A stretch of 64,000 bases of DNA, from contig NZ_JBEJGX010000002.1 of assembly GCF_040253635.1 (NCBI RefSeq), positions 233,119 through 297,118 on the forward strand. The letters run 5' to 3'. Below, one piece after another: positions 33,411 through 41,793 of the stretch. The stretch's first letter is position 1. Each line of letters starts with the position of its first letter. The notes below the pieces were generated by a model. The model was given only the letters and a program-made list of their open reading frames with translations, searched no databases and was not told where the DNA came from. This stretch comes from Streptomyces sp. Edi2 (GTDB taxonomy: Bacteria > Actinomycetota > Actinomycetes > Streptomycetales > Streptomycetaceae). Made by a program: the position numbers and the translations under genes.

Positions 33411-34018
33411 CGCTCGGCCCGGGGCGAGGCCGCCGCGATGCGAGTCGCGTTGTCCATGTCGGCCTCGCTCTGCGGGGTGCCGCCGCCGTTGACCAGGAGG
33501 TAGATTTCAGCCTCCTCGGCTGCGGTGGCGACCTTGGCCATTGCCACCGACAGGTGGGCGCGGTTGGCGAACTTCAGCCGGGCCGGCTTGGCCAGGCCCG
33601 AGAGGCGCACATACGGGCCGTCGTCGGTCTCCTCGGTGGCCGTTACGTCGTCCTGGGGGAACCAGGTTGCGGGTACGGCCAGTTCATCGTCGTACCAGAG
33701 GTAGGCGGTGGTGATGCGCTGCTTGCCGTCGATGCACACGTACATGGCCTCGCCGCGGTCGGTCGGGTCGTAGCCGTTGGCTTCCTTCCACTCAGGCGTC
33801 GTGCGGTCGTTCAGGATCACCACGCCGGTCGGCGTCCCCGTCAGCCACGACCGGATGAGCGCGACGCGCTGGTCGTCGGTCCACACGTCGCCGCGCTGGT
33901 AGTCCGGATCGAGGTCGAGTCCGAAGGTGCGGCGGAAGCTCGTCGCGATTTCGCGGGGCGAGCGATCCGAGGTGCGCAGGTTGTGGTGCTCGAGCGGGTG
34001 GGCGGTCTGGCGTGTCAT
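33407..34018 (-). CDS. DUF262 (GmrS-like) domain protein
   Basis: ATG 34018 with GGAGAG 6 bases upstream. The 203-residue protein has DPDYQRGDVWTDDQRVALIR (~35-55) and the signature IDGKQRITTAYLWY (~100-114), the DGxQR motif of DUF262/ParB-fold domains found in GmrSD-type restriction enzymes and related DNA-modifying systems. There the domain binds nucleotide and controls a nuclease domain. Here the DUF1524 HNH nuclease part is absent, so this is a stand-alone domain. It is driven by the class I promoter at 34156 and coupled to the DUF6248-like gene. Confidence 0.78.
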   Translation of the reverse strand: MTRQTAHPLEHHNLRTSDRSPREIATSFRRTFGLDLDPDYQRGDVWTDDQRVALIRSWLTGTPTGVVILNDRTTPEWKEANGYDPTDRGEAMYVCIDGKQRITTAYLWYDDELAVPATWFPQDDVTATEETDDGPYVRLSGLAKPARLKFANRAHLSVAMAKVATAAEEAEIYLLVNGGGTPQSEADMDNATRIAAASPRAER

Positions 34019-34155
34019 GTACGGCTCTCCGGGATGGTGAGGCGGGGCGATGGCCCTGGAGGTGGCCCGAGACGGACGTCCTGCAGCTGGCCGGAGGAAC
34101 GCGTGAGGACTCGGCGACATGAGATGGGCACGAGGCGGCGCGAGGAGGTGCATTC

Positions 34156-34197
34156 AATGTACCCACACAAGGGGGAAAACGTCAAATCATTAGGGTC
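34156..34197 (-). promoter_or_regulatory. Class I promoter for the DUF262 operon
   Basis: GACCCT (34197-34192), AATGAT, TTGACG (34185-34180), 18 bp, TACATT (34161-34156). Confidence 0.82.
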
Positions 34198-34360
34198 AGT
34201 GGAGGGTGTGAGCGGCCCCCTGTTGTCGCTGGCGGCGGGGCTCGGCCTGCAGGGATGGAGTGCGCGCTCCCGGCGCCGAATCTGGCAGGTGCGGCGCAGT
34301 AAAGCCGATGCCTCCACCAATGCCTCTACCCGTGGAGGCATCGCGCGGTACGGTGGGTGT

Positions 34361-34564
34361 ATGCCGAAAATCTCTGTGGATCTCAGCGAAGAGGAGTTGT
34401 CCAGGGTGAACGAGCACGCTCAGCGCCTGGGCGTGTCCACCCGCTCCTGGGCCAAGCGGACGCTGGTCGACTCCGCCAACAAGGCCCGCTTCCTCAGCGC
34501 TGCGCGCACCGCCGTGCCCACAGCGCTGGAGGCCGTGAAGGACGCGCCCGAGGGCATGCGGTGA
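34361..34564 (+). CDS. Ribbon-helix-helix antitoxin-like protein, 67 aa
   Basis: ATG 34361 (MPKISVDLSEEELSRVNEHA). A short strand then two helices with a polar turn is the ribbon-helix-helix fold of VapB/Phd-like antitoxins. The C-terminus (SAARTAVPTALEAVKDAPEG) is likely flexible until bound to toxin. Its stop overlaps the GTG of the next gene (GTGA). The antitoxin probably represses its own promoter, which lies in the ~150 bases upstream. Confidence 0.75.
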   Translation: MPKISVDLSEEELSRVNEHAQRLGVSTRSWAKRTLVDSANKARFLSAARTAVPTALEAVKDAPEGMR

Positions 34565-34941
34565 GCCCGATCGTCTACGTCGACCCTGGATGGCTCCTCG
34601 ACATCCAGGAGGAGGCCGCCCCCCGGAACATCGGCATCGCCGACTGGGGGGCGCTCCACTGGACAGGGAGCGCGCACCGGTACGAGCAGATCGCCGGGCA
34701 GCCGTACTACGAGGATGCCGCCTCCCGGGCGGCCACATTCCTGCACCATGCCCTGGTGCTGCGCCCCTTCGATGACTACAACTTGGTCGTCGGCTACGCG
34801 GCCGCCGACGCCTATCTCCAGATGTCCGGGCACGCCGTCACGGTCAAGCCGGACGCCCTCTGGGCGCTCGCCGGAGCGGTCCGCGCCGGTGAAGAGGATC
34901 TTCGCGGAGTCGCACGCTCCCTTCGGTCCTGGACGGCCTGA
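34561..34941 (+). CDS. Fic/Doc-like toxin with a degenerate active-site motif
   Basis: GTG 34561 overlaps the antitoxin stop. The protein has 126 residues, Doc-like. It contains ASRAATFLHHALVLRPFDDY then NLVVGYAAADAYLQMSG, matching the Doc layout of a helix, the HxFx(D/E)GN(K/R) loop and a helix. Here the loop is RPFDDYN: the catalytic His and the Gly-Asn-Lys are replaced. Doc toxins phosphorylate EF-Tu; without these residues activity may be altered or lost. Similar degenerate Fic proteins with RHH antitoxins occur in Streptomyces. Confidence 0.65.
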   Translation: MSPIVYVDPGWLLDIQEEAAPRNIGIADWGALHWTGSAHRYEQIAGQPYYEDAASRAATFLHHALVLRPFDDYNLVVGYAAADAYLQMSGHAVTVKPDALWALAGAVRAGEEDLRGVARSLRSWTA

Positions 34942-35069
34942 CTTCCGCCTTCCGTGTGCCGGAGGGGAGGCCCGCGTGGCCTGGGCCCTTCTGGCGGGGC
35001 AGCATTCCGTCGTCGCGGGCGACGGTAGGCCAAGACGAGGAGCACCGCCGTCCGCTTAGCTCGTGCTCG

Positions 35070-35750
35070 TCAGGCGGAGGCTGCAGCAAGGGCGGCGAGC
35101 GGTGAACGCTGTCCCTTCTGGACGGCGCGGAGGGTGTCCCAGCCGATCTCCGGGTGAGCGGTCGGAAGACCATCGACATCGCTCGTGCGGAACAGGGCGA
35201 CGTCGACCGCCCCGGCACGTGAGGTGCCGAACCGGACCTCGACGGAGTCGGCCGGCCTGATCCACCCCAGACGCAGCATGTGGTCGAAGTCCGTCCTGCG
35301 GACGGACAGTCGCCGCGCGGCCTGGTCGGGCCCGAGCGGGGTGTTGGCGGCCACCAGCTCGGCGAGGTCATCGCGGGCGCAGACGACGTCCACCTGCTCG
35401 GGGTTGACCAGGGACCCGTCAGGGTTGGTGCTGAGATCGGTGAGCAGGCGCAGGTCGATCAGCCTGCGGACGACGAACGAGGTGACTGATGCCTTCTCGC
35501 CGATCACATTCGGCGTGCCGAGCGCCTCGGCAATCCGGTCCGCCGCGGCGCCACCGGAGATCGGCGTGCGCGAGAGCGCTTCGCGGATCGCGTCTGGATC
35601 CATCACCTCCACGGCGCTCCGAGACCATCGCTGAGCAGGCAAATCCGGCTCCGGAACCAGCCCGCAGTGCCGCGCCCACCGGAAGGCCGCCACCGGGACC
35701 TTCAGTCGCTTCGCCGCCTGGCCGTCGTCGTACTCACTTCGTCGCGCCAT
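35070..35750 (-). CDS. Hypothetical DNA-binding-type protein, 226 aa
   Basis: ATG 35750 with GAAGGGAT upstream. The N-terminus (MARRSEYDDGQAAKRLKVPV, AAFRWARHCGLVPEPD) looks like a MerR/excisionase-type helix-turn-helix with a wing; a second similar unit (GPDQAARRLSVRRTDFDHML, then RLGWIRPAD) occurs near residue 150. Two DNA-binding units in tandem would suit a plasmid regulator or excisionase. A TTGACACCCTTTTAGG element (35817-35802) lies just upstream on the minus strand. Confidence 0.65.
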   Translation of the reverse strand: MARRSEYDDGQAAKRLKVPVAAFRWARHCGLVPEPDLPAQRWSRSAVEVMDPDAIREALSRTPISGGAAADRIAEALGTPNVIGEKASVTSFVVRRLIDLRLLTDLSTNPDGSLVNPEQVDVVCARDDLAELVAANTPLGPDQAARRLSVRRTDFDHMLRLGWIRPADSVEVRFGTSRAGAVDVALFRTSDVDGLPTAHPEIGWDTLRAVQKGQRSPLAALAAASA

Positions 35751-35903
35751 GGGAATCCCTTCTCGATCGCCGCACATCTGCGGCCGGAACATGACAGAAC
35801 ACCTAAAAGGGTGTCAAGAGCACTGCAGAGAAACAGATCAGGGCACGCCGGGCTTCACACCCGATTCGGCGGCGACCGCCCGATGTTCCCTTCAGTGGCC
35901 GGC

Positions 35904-35961
35904 GCCGAACTCCCTGCGGGGGTGTTGCGAGGCACCGCAACACCCCCGCAGGGAGTTCGGC
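35904..35961. repeat. 26-bp perfect inverted repeat with a 6-base loop
   Basis: Bases 35904-35929 are the exact reverse complement of 35936-35961 (starting GCCGAACTCCCTGCGG). The loop is AGGCAC. It lies in a gene-free stretch (35751-36187). It is far longer than needed for a terminator and could form a cruciform, an end of a small mobile element, or a recombination or transfer site. Confidence 0.8.
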
Positions 35962-36187
35962 GAGCGGGGCCCGCCGGCCGATCTCGGCGCGCGTGTACGG
36001 GGCAGGCAGTCGTGCCCGTTGGAGAACCTGCCACGCACGACGCTCCTTGCAGACCACGCTCCTACGGCCCACGGCAACGTTCACGGGCCTTGGGTCAGAT
36101 TGCGGCCCGATAGCACGGCAGCTCGCCTACCGGAGATGCCGCCGGGCACGGTTCGGCCGACCTCAGCGCCGTACCGGCGGCAGCGGT

Positions 36188-36427
36188 CTATGCGACTGCG
36201 ATCGGATGGATGCGATGGAAATCGGAGCGAGTCGTGCCGAGCTCGTCGTCGTCCAAGCCGCACGTACGGCAAAGGTGCCGGGTGTCGCCTTCACCGAGCG
36301 GGGGTGCGATCTCGGCGAGCAGGGCTCCGCACCGGGCAAAGCGCGCGCTGTCGATGCCGTAGGACGGATCTTCCAGGTGGACGACGATGCGGCGGTCGTC
36401 GCTCGCCCGGTACCAGATGGCCGTCAC
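36188..36427 (-). CDS. Small protein with a CxxC and His pair, 79 aa
   Basis: ATG 36427 overlaps the stop of the upstream gene (ATGA). The product opens MTAIWYRASDDRRIVVHLED and has strands then DTRHLCRTCGLDDDELG; a C-x2-C with His nearby may bind zinc. No family recognised. Last gene of a minus-strand operon. Confidence 0.6.
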   Translation of the reverse strand: MTAIWYRASDDRRIVVHLEDPSYGIDSARFARCGALLAEIAPPLGEGDTRHLCRTCGLDDDELGTTRSDFHRIHPIAVA

Positions 36428-36993
36428 GCCGAACTCACCGCCGTGGAACTACTGTTGGCGATGTTAGGGAGGACGATCTCCTGCCACCGCTCACCGTCCC
36501 ACACCTGCCAGACCTCGGGCGCGGGCTGGTACCGGGAGAGCCCGCGGGCCAGCTGGCCCATGTACGGGTAGTCGCCCCTGGCGAGCCAGACGGCAGGGAC
36601 CTTCGCCTCGATGATGTGGTCGGTGTACCCGTCGGCGTCGAGCCCGCGCACCAGGCTCGTCCGCTTCCGCGCGTACTGCTTGGCCGTACGGGCCAGGTCG
36701 TACTCGTCGATGAGGTGGTCGTACACCTCCTCTTCGCTGATCGGTTCGCCCTTCCAGCGGCAGGTGCGCGTGAACTCGGCCATGCCCTGGCGGCCAGTGC
36801 GGTCTGCCGGGGTGAACCAAGTGCCGCCGCCGCGACCATGGTTTTCGATCACCCCCACAAGAGCACGGCCTTCCCGCACATTCGCGCTGAACGCAACGCC
36901 GCAGCTCATGGTCACCTGCTGCAGGCTGGTGATCCGGTAGCGGGTGTGCGGCACTTCGAGGCCGGTCAGCGGCAGAGGGGTCAGGTCGGTCAC
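36424..36993 (-). CDS. Hypothetical protein, 189 aa
   Basis: GTG 36993 with AAGGAG 7 bases upstream. The N-terminus has strands (TRYRITSLQQVTMSCGVAFS), then VGVIENHGRGGGTWFTPAD, a loop rich in Gly; the middle is helical and basic (DLARTAKQYARKRTSLVRG), and the end has EVWQVWDGERWQEIVLPN. It resembles phage/plasmid proteins of unknown role. Coupled to the small 36427 gene. Confidence 0.65.
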   Translation of the reverse strand: MTDLTPLPLTGLEVPHTRYRITSLQQVTMSCGVAFSANVREGRALVGVIENHGRGGGTWFTPADRTGRQGMAEFTRTCRWKGEPISEEEVYDHLIDEYDLARTAKQYARKRTSLVRGLDADGYTDHIIEAKVPAVWLARGDYPYMGQLARGLSRYQPAPEVWQVWDGERWQEIVLPNIANSSSTAVSSA

Positions 36994-37032
36994 GCAGTCT
37001 CCTTCTGTTGAGTGCATTTCGTTACGTCCTCG

Positions 37033-37359
37033 CTAGGACGGATCGGGGGAGAGGCTCCGCAGAACCGGCAGGATGGCCGACCGGTCGATGGCCTGGGGCA
37101 GGACGAGCGTGCTCTGGCCCGCGTCGATCGACTTCGACACGATCTCCGACAGCAGGCCCGGCGCGATCGGGGCGGAGAGCTCGGCGATGAGGCCGGATCC
37201 CTGGTCCGGGACGATGAGGACCCAGTGCCCCTTCGCGATCACCCGCTGGACGAAGTCGACGGCCCGCCAAAGGTCATGACCCGGCGGGCAGGTCAGGTCT
37301 TCCACGATTCCGTCCGCGTAGACCCGGTGGACGGTGATCTGGACCGGCAACTGCTCCAT
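37033..37359 (-). CDS. Hypothetical protein, 108 aa
   Basis: ATG 37359 with GAGGAG 6 bases upstream. It opens MEQLPVQITVHRVYADGIVE, a strand-rich start, with a hydrophobic strand GHWVLIVPD and a helical tail. No family recognised. Driven by the class I promoter at 37411, with a ~45-base leader. Confidence 0.65.
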   Translation of the reverse strand: MEQLPVQITVHRVYADGIVEDLTCPPGHDLWRAVDFVQRVIAKGHWVLIVPDQGSGLIAELSAPIAPGLLSEIVSKSIDAGQSTLVLPQAIDRSAILPVLRSLSPDPS

Positions 37360-37410
37360 CACGCTCTCCTCGTCGTCAGGGTGCGGGGGCGCTCCCACCC
37401 TCATAAGTTC

Positions 37411-37451
37411 AATGTACCTGAGAAGTGGGTGGGAATCAAAATTAAAGGGTC
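37411..37451 (-). promoter_or_regulatory. Class I promoter, minus strand
   Basis: GACCCT (37451-37446), TTAATT, TTGATT (37439-37434), 17 bp, TACATT (37416-37411). Back to back with the promoter at 37460. Confidence 0.85.
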
Positions 37452-37459
37452 AGTGGAGT

Positions 37460-37500
37460 GACCCATTTACTTTGACTAAAATCACCTGTCTGTGTACATT
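37460..37500 (+). promoter_or_regulatory. Class I promoter, plus strand
   Basis: GACCCA (37460-37465), TTTACT, TTGACT (37472-37477), 17 bp, TACATT (37495-37500). The two box elements of this divergent pair are 8 bases apart. Confidence 0.85.
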
Positions 37501-37513
37501 AAAAGGTGTCCCG

Positions 37514-37900
37514 GTGTTCATTGCACCGGATCCCGCCCCCGCCGAAGGAGCCAACCTGCTGTACGCCGACGAGAACAGCGCCGACGAGTTGGAGGCCGTC
37601 CTCACTCAGCGCCTGGACGTCGATCTGGAGATGGCGCAGATGAACGCCGAGGCCGATGCCTGGCACGCCGTACGTGACCGCGGGTTCTGCAACCACGGAT
37701 CCGCTATCGGCTACCGCCACCCGCCGGTGCACGAGGTGCAGAGGCTCCTCAAGCCCGGCCAGCTGATCTGCACCGCCGGATGCGACACCGTCTTCGCCGA
37801 CGAGGAGGACTGGTACGCCCAGCTCGACGACCCGATGCTCAACCCCGTGCCGCTGCCCAGCTGTTCCACTGCCAGCGAGAAGCCCGGCTCCGGCGCCTGA
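37514..37900 (+). CDS. Small zinc-binding phage/plasmid protein, 128 aa
   Basis: GTG 37514 is 7 bases after the predicted start point, so the mRNA is nearly leaderless; a CTG 43 bases later with GGAG before it is an alternative. The motif CNHGSAIGYRHPPVHEVQRL, then GQLICTAGCDTVF, is a zinc-ribbon pattern seen in small actinophage and plasmid proteins. The N-terminus is acidic. Function unknown. Confidence 0.65.
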   Translation: MFIAPDPAPAEGANLLYADENSADELEAVLTQRLDVDLEMAQMNAEADAWHAVRDRGFCNHGSAIGYRHPPVHEVQRLLKPGQLICTAGCDTVFADEEDWYAQLDDPMLNPVPLPSCSTASEKPGSGA

Positions 37901-37966
37901 TCAATCGTCCCCTGCTGCGCTGCCTCACCCCGGCATGCCCAAGCGCTCTCTCCGAACGGAGGCCCT

Positions 37967-38896
37967 GTGCCCATCTATCTCGACAACCCCCACGAGTACA
38001 GCCCGCGCGGGCCGGACGGCCAGGGGTGGAACAGGCTCTCGCTCAACGCCCACTTCGACACCCCCGCCCACTGCGGGCTCCGGCCGATCCGATTCGCCTC
38101 GCTCTTCGAAGCCCGCACCGGTCGTCAGCACTGGGGCGGTTTCGAGCGGTGCATCGGCTCGAAGCTCGCTTCACGGCGCGTCCCGAACGCCTCCCCGGAC
38201 ACACCGCGTGTGCAGTGCGGGGCCTGCCCGGTCTACCAGAACGCCCGCGAGCATCCGACGCTGCCGAACTGGCCTGGCCAGTCTGTGCTGCTGCTCGGCC
38301 GCGTAAGGGACTGGCCGCGTACCCCCGGAATGTGGATCGCCGACGCGGCCGCCGGCCGCAGCAGCGTGCATCTGCACACCTGGCAGGGGCAGGACACCGG
38401 CGTCGCCGTCGACTGGCCGGACCTCGCCATCGCCGCCGAGATCCGCATGACCTGGCAGTTCCAGGACCCGGACGGCGATGCCTTCTGGATCGTCCGGCTC
38501 AATCCCGGCGCCGAGCAGACGGCCGTCCACACGAAGAACTACCGGGACCACACCCGGCACGTGCTGTACGCGCCCGGCGCCCGGCGCCTTGCCGGGGTGA
38601 AGTGCCACGGGGCGTGTGCGCACGAGGACTGGCACCTGCGTCACCTCGCCGCCGACCTGGCCGACCTCGACGACGCCACGCGCGCCAACGGGCCCGCCGC
38701 GGCACCGGACCTGCCGGAGCGCCTGCCCGGGGTGCCGTCCTTCGCGCTGTCCCGCGACGGAGACACCGCCACGATCACGCACACGGCCAGCCGCGACTTC
38801 GACGCCTCGACCATGACCGTCAGCGCCGAGGTTCCGCCCTCACCCGACGTCACCGCCGCGCTGCTCGCGCACATCGCCCGCGTCGCCGCCTGGTAG
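37967..38896 (+). CDS. Hypothetical protein, 309 aa
   Basis: GTG 37967 with GGAGG 5 bases upstream. Rich in Trp, His and Arg. It contains a VQCGACPVYQNA Cys pair near residue 85, strands (QSVLLLGRVRDWPRTPGMWI), a KCHGACAHEDWHLRHL cluster near residue 215, and a C-terminal strand domain (DTATITHTASRDF). The Cys/His clusters could hold zinc. The family is not recognised. It follows the 37514 gene by 66 bases and ends before a terminator at 38905. Confidence 0.65.
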   Translation: MPIYLDNPHEYSPRGPDGQGWNRLSLNAHFDTPAHCGLRPIRFASLFEARTGRQHWGGFERCIGSKLASRRVPNASPDTPRVQCGACPVYQNAREHPTLPNWPGQSVLLLGRVRDWPRTPGMWIADAAAGRSSVHLHTWQGQDTGVAVDWPDLAIAAEIRMTWQFQDPDGDAFWIVRLNPGAEQTAVHTKNYRDHTRHVLYAPGARRLAGVKCHGACAHEDWHLRHLAADLADLDDATRANGPAAAPDLPERLPGVPSFALSRDGDTATITHTASRDFDASTMTVSAEVPPSPDVTAALLAHIARVAAW

Positions 38897-38904
38897 AGCG
38901 CCAC

Positions 38905-38928
38905 GGCCGTCGCGATCACGCGACGGCC
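38905..38928. terminator. Terminator between convergent genes
   Basis: GGCCGTCGCG (38905-38914) pairs with CGCGACGGCC (38919-38928), loop ATCA. It sits between convergent genes and can serve both. Confidence 0.7.
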
Positions 38929-39016
38929 GGCCGACGGAGGCGGTCACCTGGGCCCTCGCCGTGCGGTGATGGCGGGGACGGCCACGGGGCCAGGGCGATG
39001 CCCTCGCTCCAGGGCG

Positions 39017-39448
39017 TCAGTTCAGACTGACGCCGCGGTGGTCGTAAAAGCGGATGTGCGTTTCACTCTCGGTGTTCTCCAGGGCTTGCTGCAGCCTCCC
39101 CAGCAGTTCGGACTGAGTGCGCTCGCTCAGGTCGACCTCGAGCACACTGCCGCCGGCGAAGAACTGGAAGGAGCCGCGTACGTCAGGATCCCCGTCCCAG
39201 GGCTCGATGAGGAAGCCGCGGAAGGCGTCCTTGTCGCCAGGGCTGCGGTAGTCCTCTCCCTGCGCCAGGGCTTCGCATATCGCGCGCAGCTCATCGTGGG
39301 CGACGAACACCGATGCATTCTTCACCCGGGGACGTCCCGCGCGCGGGTTGGACTCGGACTCCCGCCGGGTGGACGTGAACGAGAGCACCACCCCCGCGGT
39401 GATCGGCTCGACGCCGATGCTGTCGATCTGCTCCTCGAATGTGGCCAC
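39017..39448 (-). CDS. Hypothetical protein, 143 aa
   Basis: GTG 39448 with GGGGAG upstream. It opens MATFEEQIDSIGVEPITAGV, then strands (VVLSFTSTRRESE, ASVFVAHDELRAICEALA) and a helical tail. A single globular domain, unrecognised. Confidence 0.6.
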   Translation of the reverse strand: MATFEEQIDSIGVEPITAGVVLSFTSTRRESESNPRAGRPRVKNASVFVAHDELRAICEALAQGEDYRSPGDKDAFRGFLIEPWDGDPDVRGSFQFFAGGSVLEVDLSERTQSELLGRLQQALENTESETHIRFYDHRGVSLN

Positions 39449-39806
39449 GATCTCCCCTTTCGTCGCTGTCTGGTCGGCCGCTCCCTGAGCGGCGTGCCCA
39501 TGCTGACAGACCGTGCCGACACCGCAGTTGCGCTGCTCGGGGCACTGTTCGACCGGTGCAGCAGTCCCTCGACGGGGTGAGAACCTTCGAAGGGCCAGCA
39601 TCGGCGTCGAGCAGGCCGCTACTCTGGGCGCGGTGCGTCCCAGGGGACGCGCGCTCGTCGGCTTGACCCACCGTTGGCCGTCCTGAGTGAACCGAGCCGG
39701 TGCTCGGCCCCGGAGAGCAAGTGCAGCTTTCGCGCCCGGCCTGTCGGTCCTGTCGGCGCATCGAGGTGGGCGGTGCGATCTGCGGGACCGTGTTCAGGAG
39801 AGCGCC

Positions 39807-40817
39807 ATGCCGACCACTCCCCGCACGTCAACCACCCACTTCTCGCGGATCGCCCGCCGGCTCAGCCGCGAAACGGGCATGGGCTACCAGAGTGCCCTGA
39901 CGACCGTGCAGGAGAACGCCGACCGGATCATGCAGCAGGGCCCGCGGCTCGACGCCGCCGGCTGCGACATGGCGTTGCGGCTCCTGATGCAGCAGGACCT
40001 CGAGTTCTGGGGTCCGGGGATCGGCGCGCACATGTGGCCGCAGCAGTACCACCCGGTCTCGATGGAGCTGCTGCACTCCGGCCTGTGCACGGAGGCGATG
40101 AAGGCGGCCGACCGGGCGCGCGACCAGGACCAGCCACAGCCGTGCGGCAGCACATTCGACCCGTCCTACCTCGCTGCAGCCGGCGTGGAGCCCTTGGACT
40201 ACGGCGCCCCCGAGGAAGACGACGATTGGGACGAGGAACCCGAGGAGGTCGACCAGGCGCTGCTGGAGCCGGTCGACGAGCCGGACCGGTGGCGGCGCCA
40301 CGTGCTCACCCAGGGCGTCCGGCCCGTCTACCGTCTACCGGACGCCCACAGCCTCCTGCCCGCCGTCCGCGAGGAGCTGCTCCGCCTCGCGCCGGATGAG
40401 GCACGCGCCCGCCTGGAGCAGTTGCACGCGGAGCAGCCCGCGGCGGCCGAGGCGTACGTGGTGAGGGCCGAACTCCATCTCGCCGCCGCACACGAGGCCG
40501 GCCTGGAGCGGGACCACGACGTGCTGGACGCAGCGCGCCGGTGGTACGAATGCGCGGTCGCCGTCGCCGAGGTCCCGCTCGCCTTCCCGATGTACGACGG
40601 CGGGGTGCTCCTGTGGCGGGAGGAGTCCAACCGGCCGCTGCTGCGCGGGTTGTACGGGCTGGCGCGGGTCGCACACGGGCAGAAGCGGTGGAACTGCGCG
40701 GAGATGATCCTGATGCGACTGCTCTACCTCGACCCCGTCGACGAGCAGCAGGCCGGCGTCCTGCTGAGGGAGGTCCGCGCCGCCGCGGGCATCGCTCAGC
40801 CCGGCGAGACCGCCTGA
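39807..40817 (+). CDS. Hypothetical protein, 336 aa, TPR-like C-terminus
   Basis: ATG 39807 with CAGGAGA 6 bases upstream. The N-terminus (FSRIARRLSRETGMGYQSAL) is a pattern I associate with plasmid-borne Streptomyces proteins. The middle (~130-160) is extremely acidic (PEEDDDWDEEPEEVDQ). The C-terminal half is helical with Ala/Glu repeats (EARARLEQLHAEQPAAAEAY, DAARRWYECAVAVAEVP) like TPR motifs. No function recognised. Confidence 0.65.
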   Translation: MPTTPRTSTTHFSRIARRLSRETGMGYQSALTTVQENADRIMQQGPRLDAAGCDMALRLLMQQDLEFWGPGIGAHMWPQQYHPVSMELLHSGLCTEAMKAADRARDQDQPQPCGSTFDPSYLAAAGVEPLDYGAPEEDDDWDEEPEEVDQALLEPVDEPDRWRRHVLTQGVRPVYRLPDAHSLLPAVREELLRLAPDEARARLEQLHAEQPAAAEAYVVRAELHLAAAHEAGLERDHDVLDAARRWYECAVAVAEVPLAFPMYDGGVLLWREESNRPLLRGLYGLARVAHGQKRWNCAEMILMRLLYLDPVDEQQAGVLLREVRAAAGIAQPGETA

Positions 40818-40833
40818 AGTGGGTTCGGCCATG

Positions 40834-41793
40834 TCATGCAGCGCGCCGTCGGAGCGGCTTCCGCTCGGCGGGTGCTGCTTCTTCCCGTGGCATTGCGAGC
40901 GGACGACGCTTGCGGCTCGTGGCGAACCACGGCTCGTAGACCGGCTGGGAGATCGCGCGCCGGCCCACGGGCAGCCGCGGGCGCCTGGCCTGTGCCCCGC
41001 GCACCACTTCGCCGACGAGGACCTGCGGCGTGGCGATCGCCTCGGGGGAGGCGTCCAGTGCCCGCGCACCGGGCATGATCCGGCCTTCCAAGGGCGGTGC
41101 GGGATTGAGGGCCTGGAGGATCCGAACGGCAAGGTCCGCAGGCACCCAGTCCAACCGCAGATCGACCGCGGTTCCGGGGTGGTTCAGGCGGGCCTTCACA
41201 CGGCACATGGTCCGTTCCCCCTCCACCTGGTGATTCACCGACGCGTATGACTGCACGCGGTCCGGGCCGCCGGCGACAGCACCCGGCCCCAGCGTGGGCA
41301 GCGCACGCTCAAGGCGGGCGTTCAGCCGGGTCCGGGCCGCCGTGTGCTGCTCCTCAAGCCGCTTGTGAAGCATCGCCGTGGTCCACACGTTCAGGTACGC
41401 GGGCAGGAACTTGGTGACGATCCTGCGCGCGAGCCAGGTGGCCGGCTGGTCGAGTCCGACGCCGATCGTCGGAGCACGGTCGCCGTAATACTCCCGCGGG
41501 TAGTGGCCGTCGACCGTGAGGCGTCGCCCGGCTGCTCCGGAGAGGCTGGGAGTGAGGCGGGCGACGTGGACGGCGAAACCCGCGGGGTGGTGCAGGGTGA
41601 ACGACCCGTACACGTTGACCCCGGCCGCGGCCGTCCAGTCTCCGCCCTGGATGTCCTCGGCGTTGAGGATGTCGGCCACGGCCTGGCCGCGGGCGGCGAA
41701 GTCGTCGTGCGCCTTCTGCATCCGCTGCTCGATGACGTTGCTGTGCATGATCTCCAATCCATGGGCGGGGCACGGCGGCGGACTCGGGGCCAT
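40834..41793 (-). CDS. Hypothetical protein, 319 aa, with one copy of a repeated beta domain
   Basis: ATG 41793 overlaps the stop of the upstream gene (TGATG). Residues ~60-135 (YGSFTLHHPAGFAVHVARL, DGHYPREYYGDRAPTIGVGL) resemble both repeats of the 41793-43058 protein: a strand region, a GxYY-x-D-x-AP turn and a Val-rich strand. The C-terminus is very basic (RKRRPLAMPREEAAPAERKP) and may bind nucleic acid. Family unknown. Confidence 0.65.
   Translation of the reverse strand: MAPSPPPCPAHGLEIMHSNVIEQRMQKAHDDFAARGQAVADILNAEDIQGGDWTAAAGVNVYGSFTLHHPAGFAVHVARLTPSLSGAAGRRLTVDGHYPREYYGDRAPTIGVGLDQPATWLARRIVTKFLPAYLNVWTTAMLHKRLEEQHTAARTRLNARLERALPTLGPGAVAGGPDRVQSYASVNHQVEGERTMCRVKARLNHPGTAVDLRLDWVPADLAVRILQALNPAPPLEGRIMPGARALDASPEAIATPQVLVGEVVRGAQARRPRLPVGRRAISQPVYEPWFATSRKRRPLAMPREEAAPAERKPLRRRAA

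Noticed and set aside
35751..36187. A gene in the region around the 26-bp inverted repeat
   Set aside because: Long plus-strand frames pass through but start without a ribosome site, are Arg-rich and run antisense to the genes at 36188-36993.
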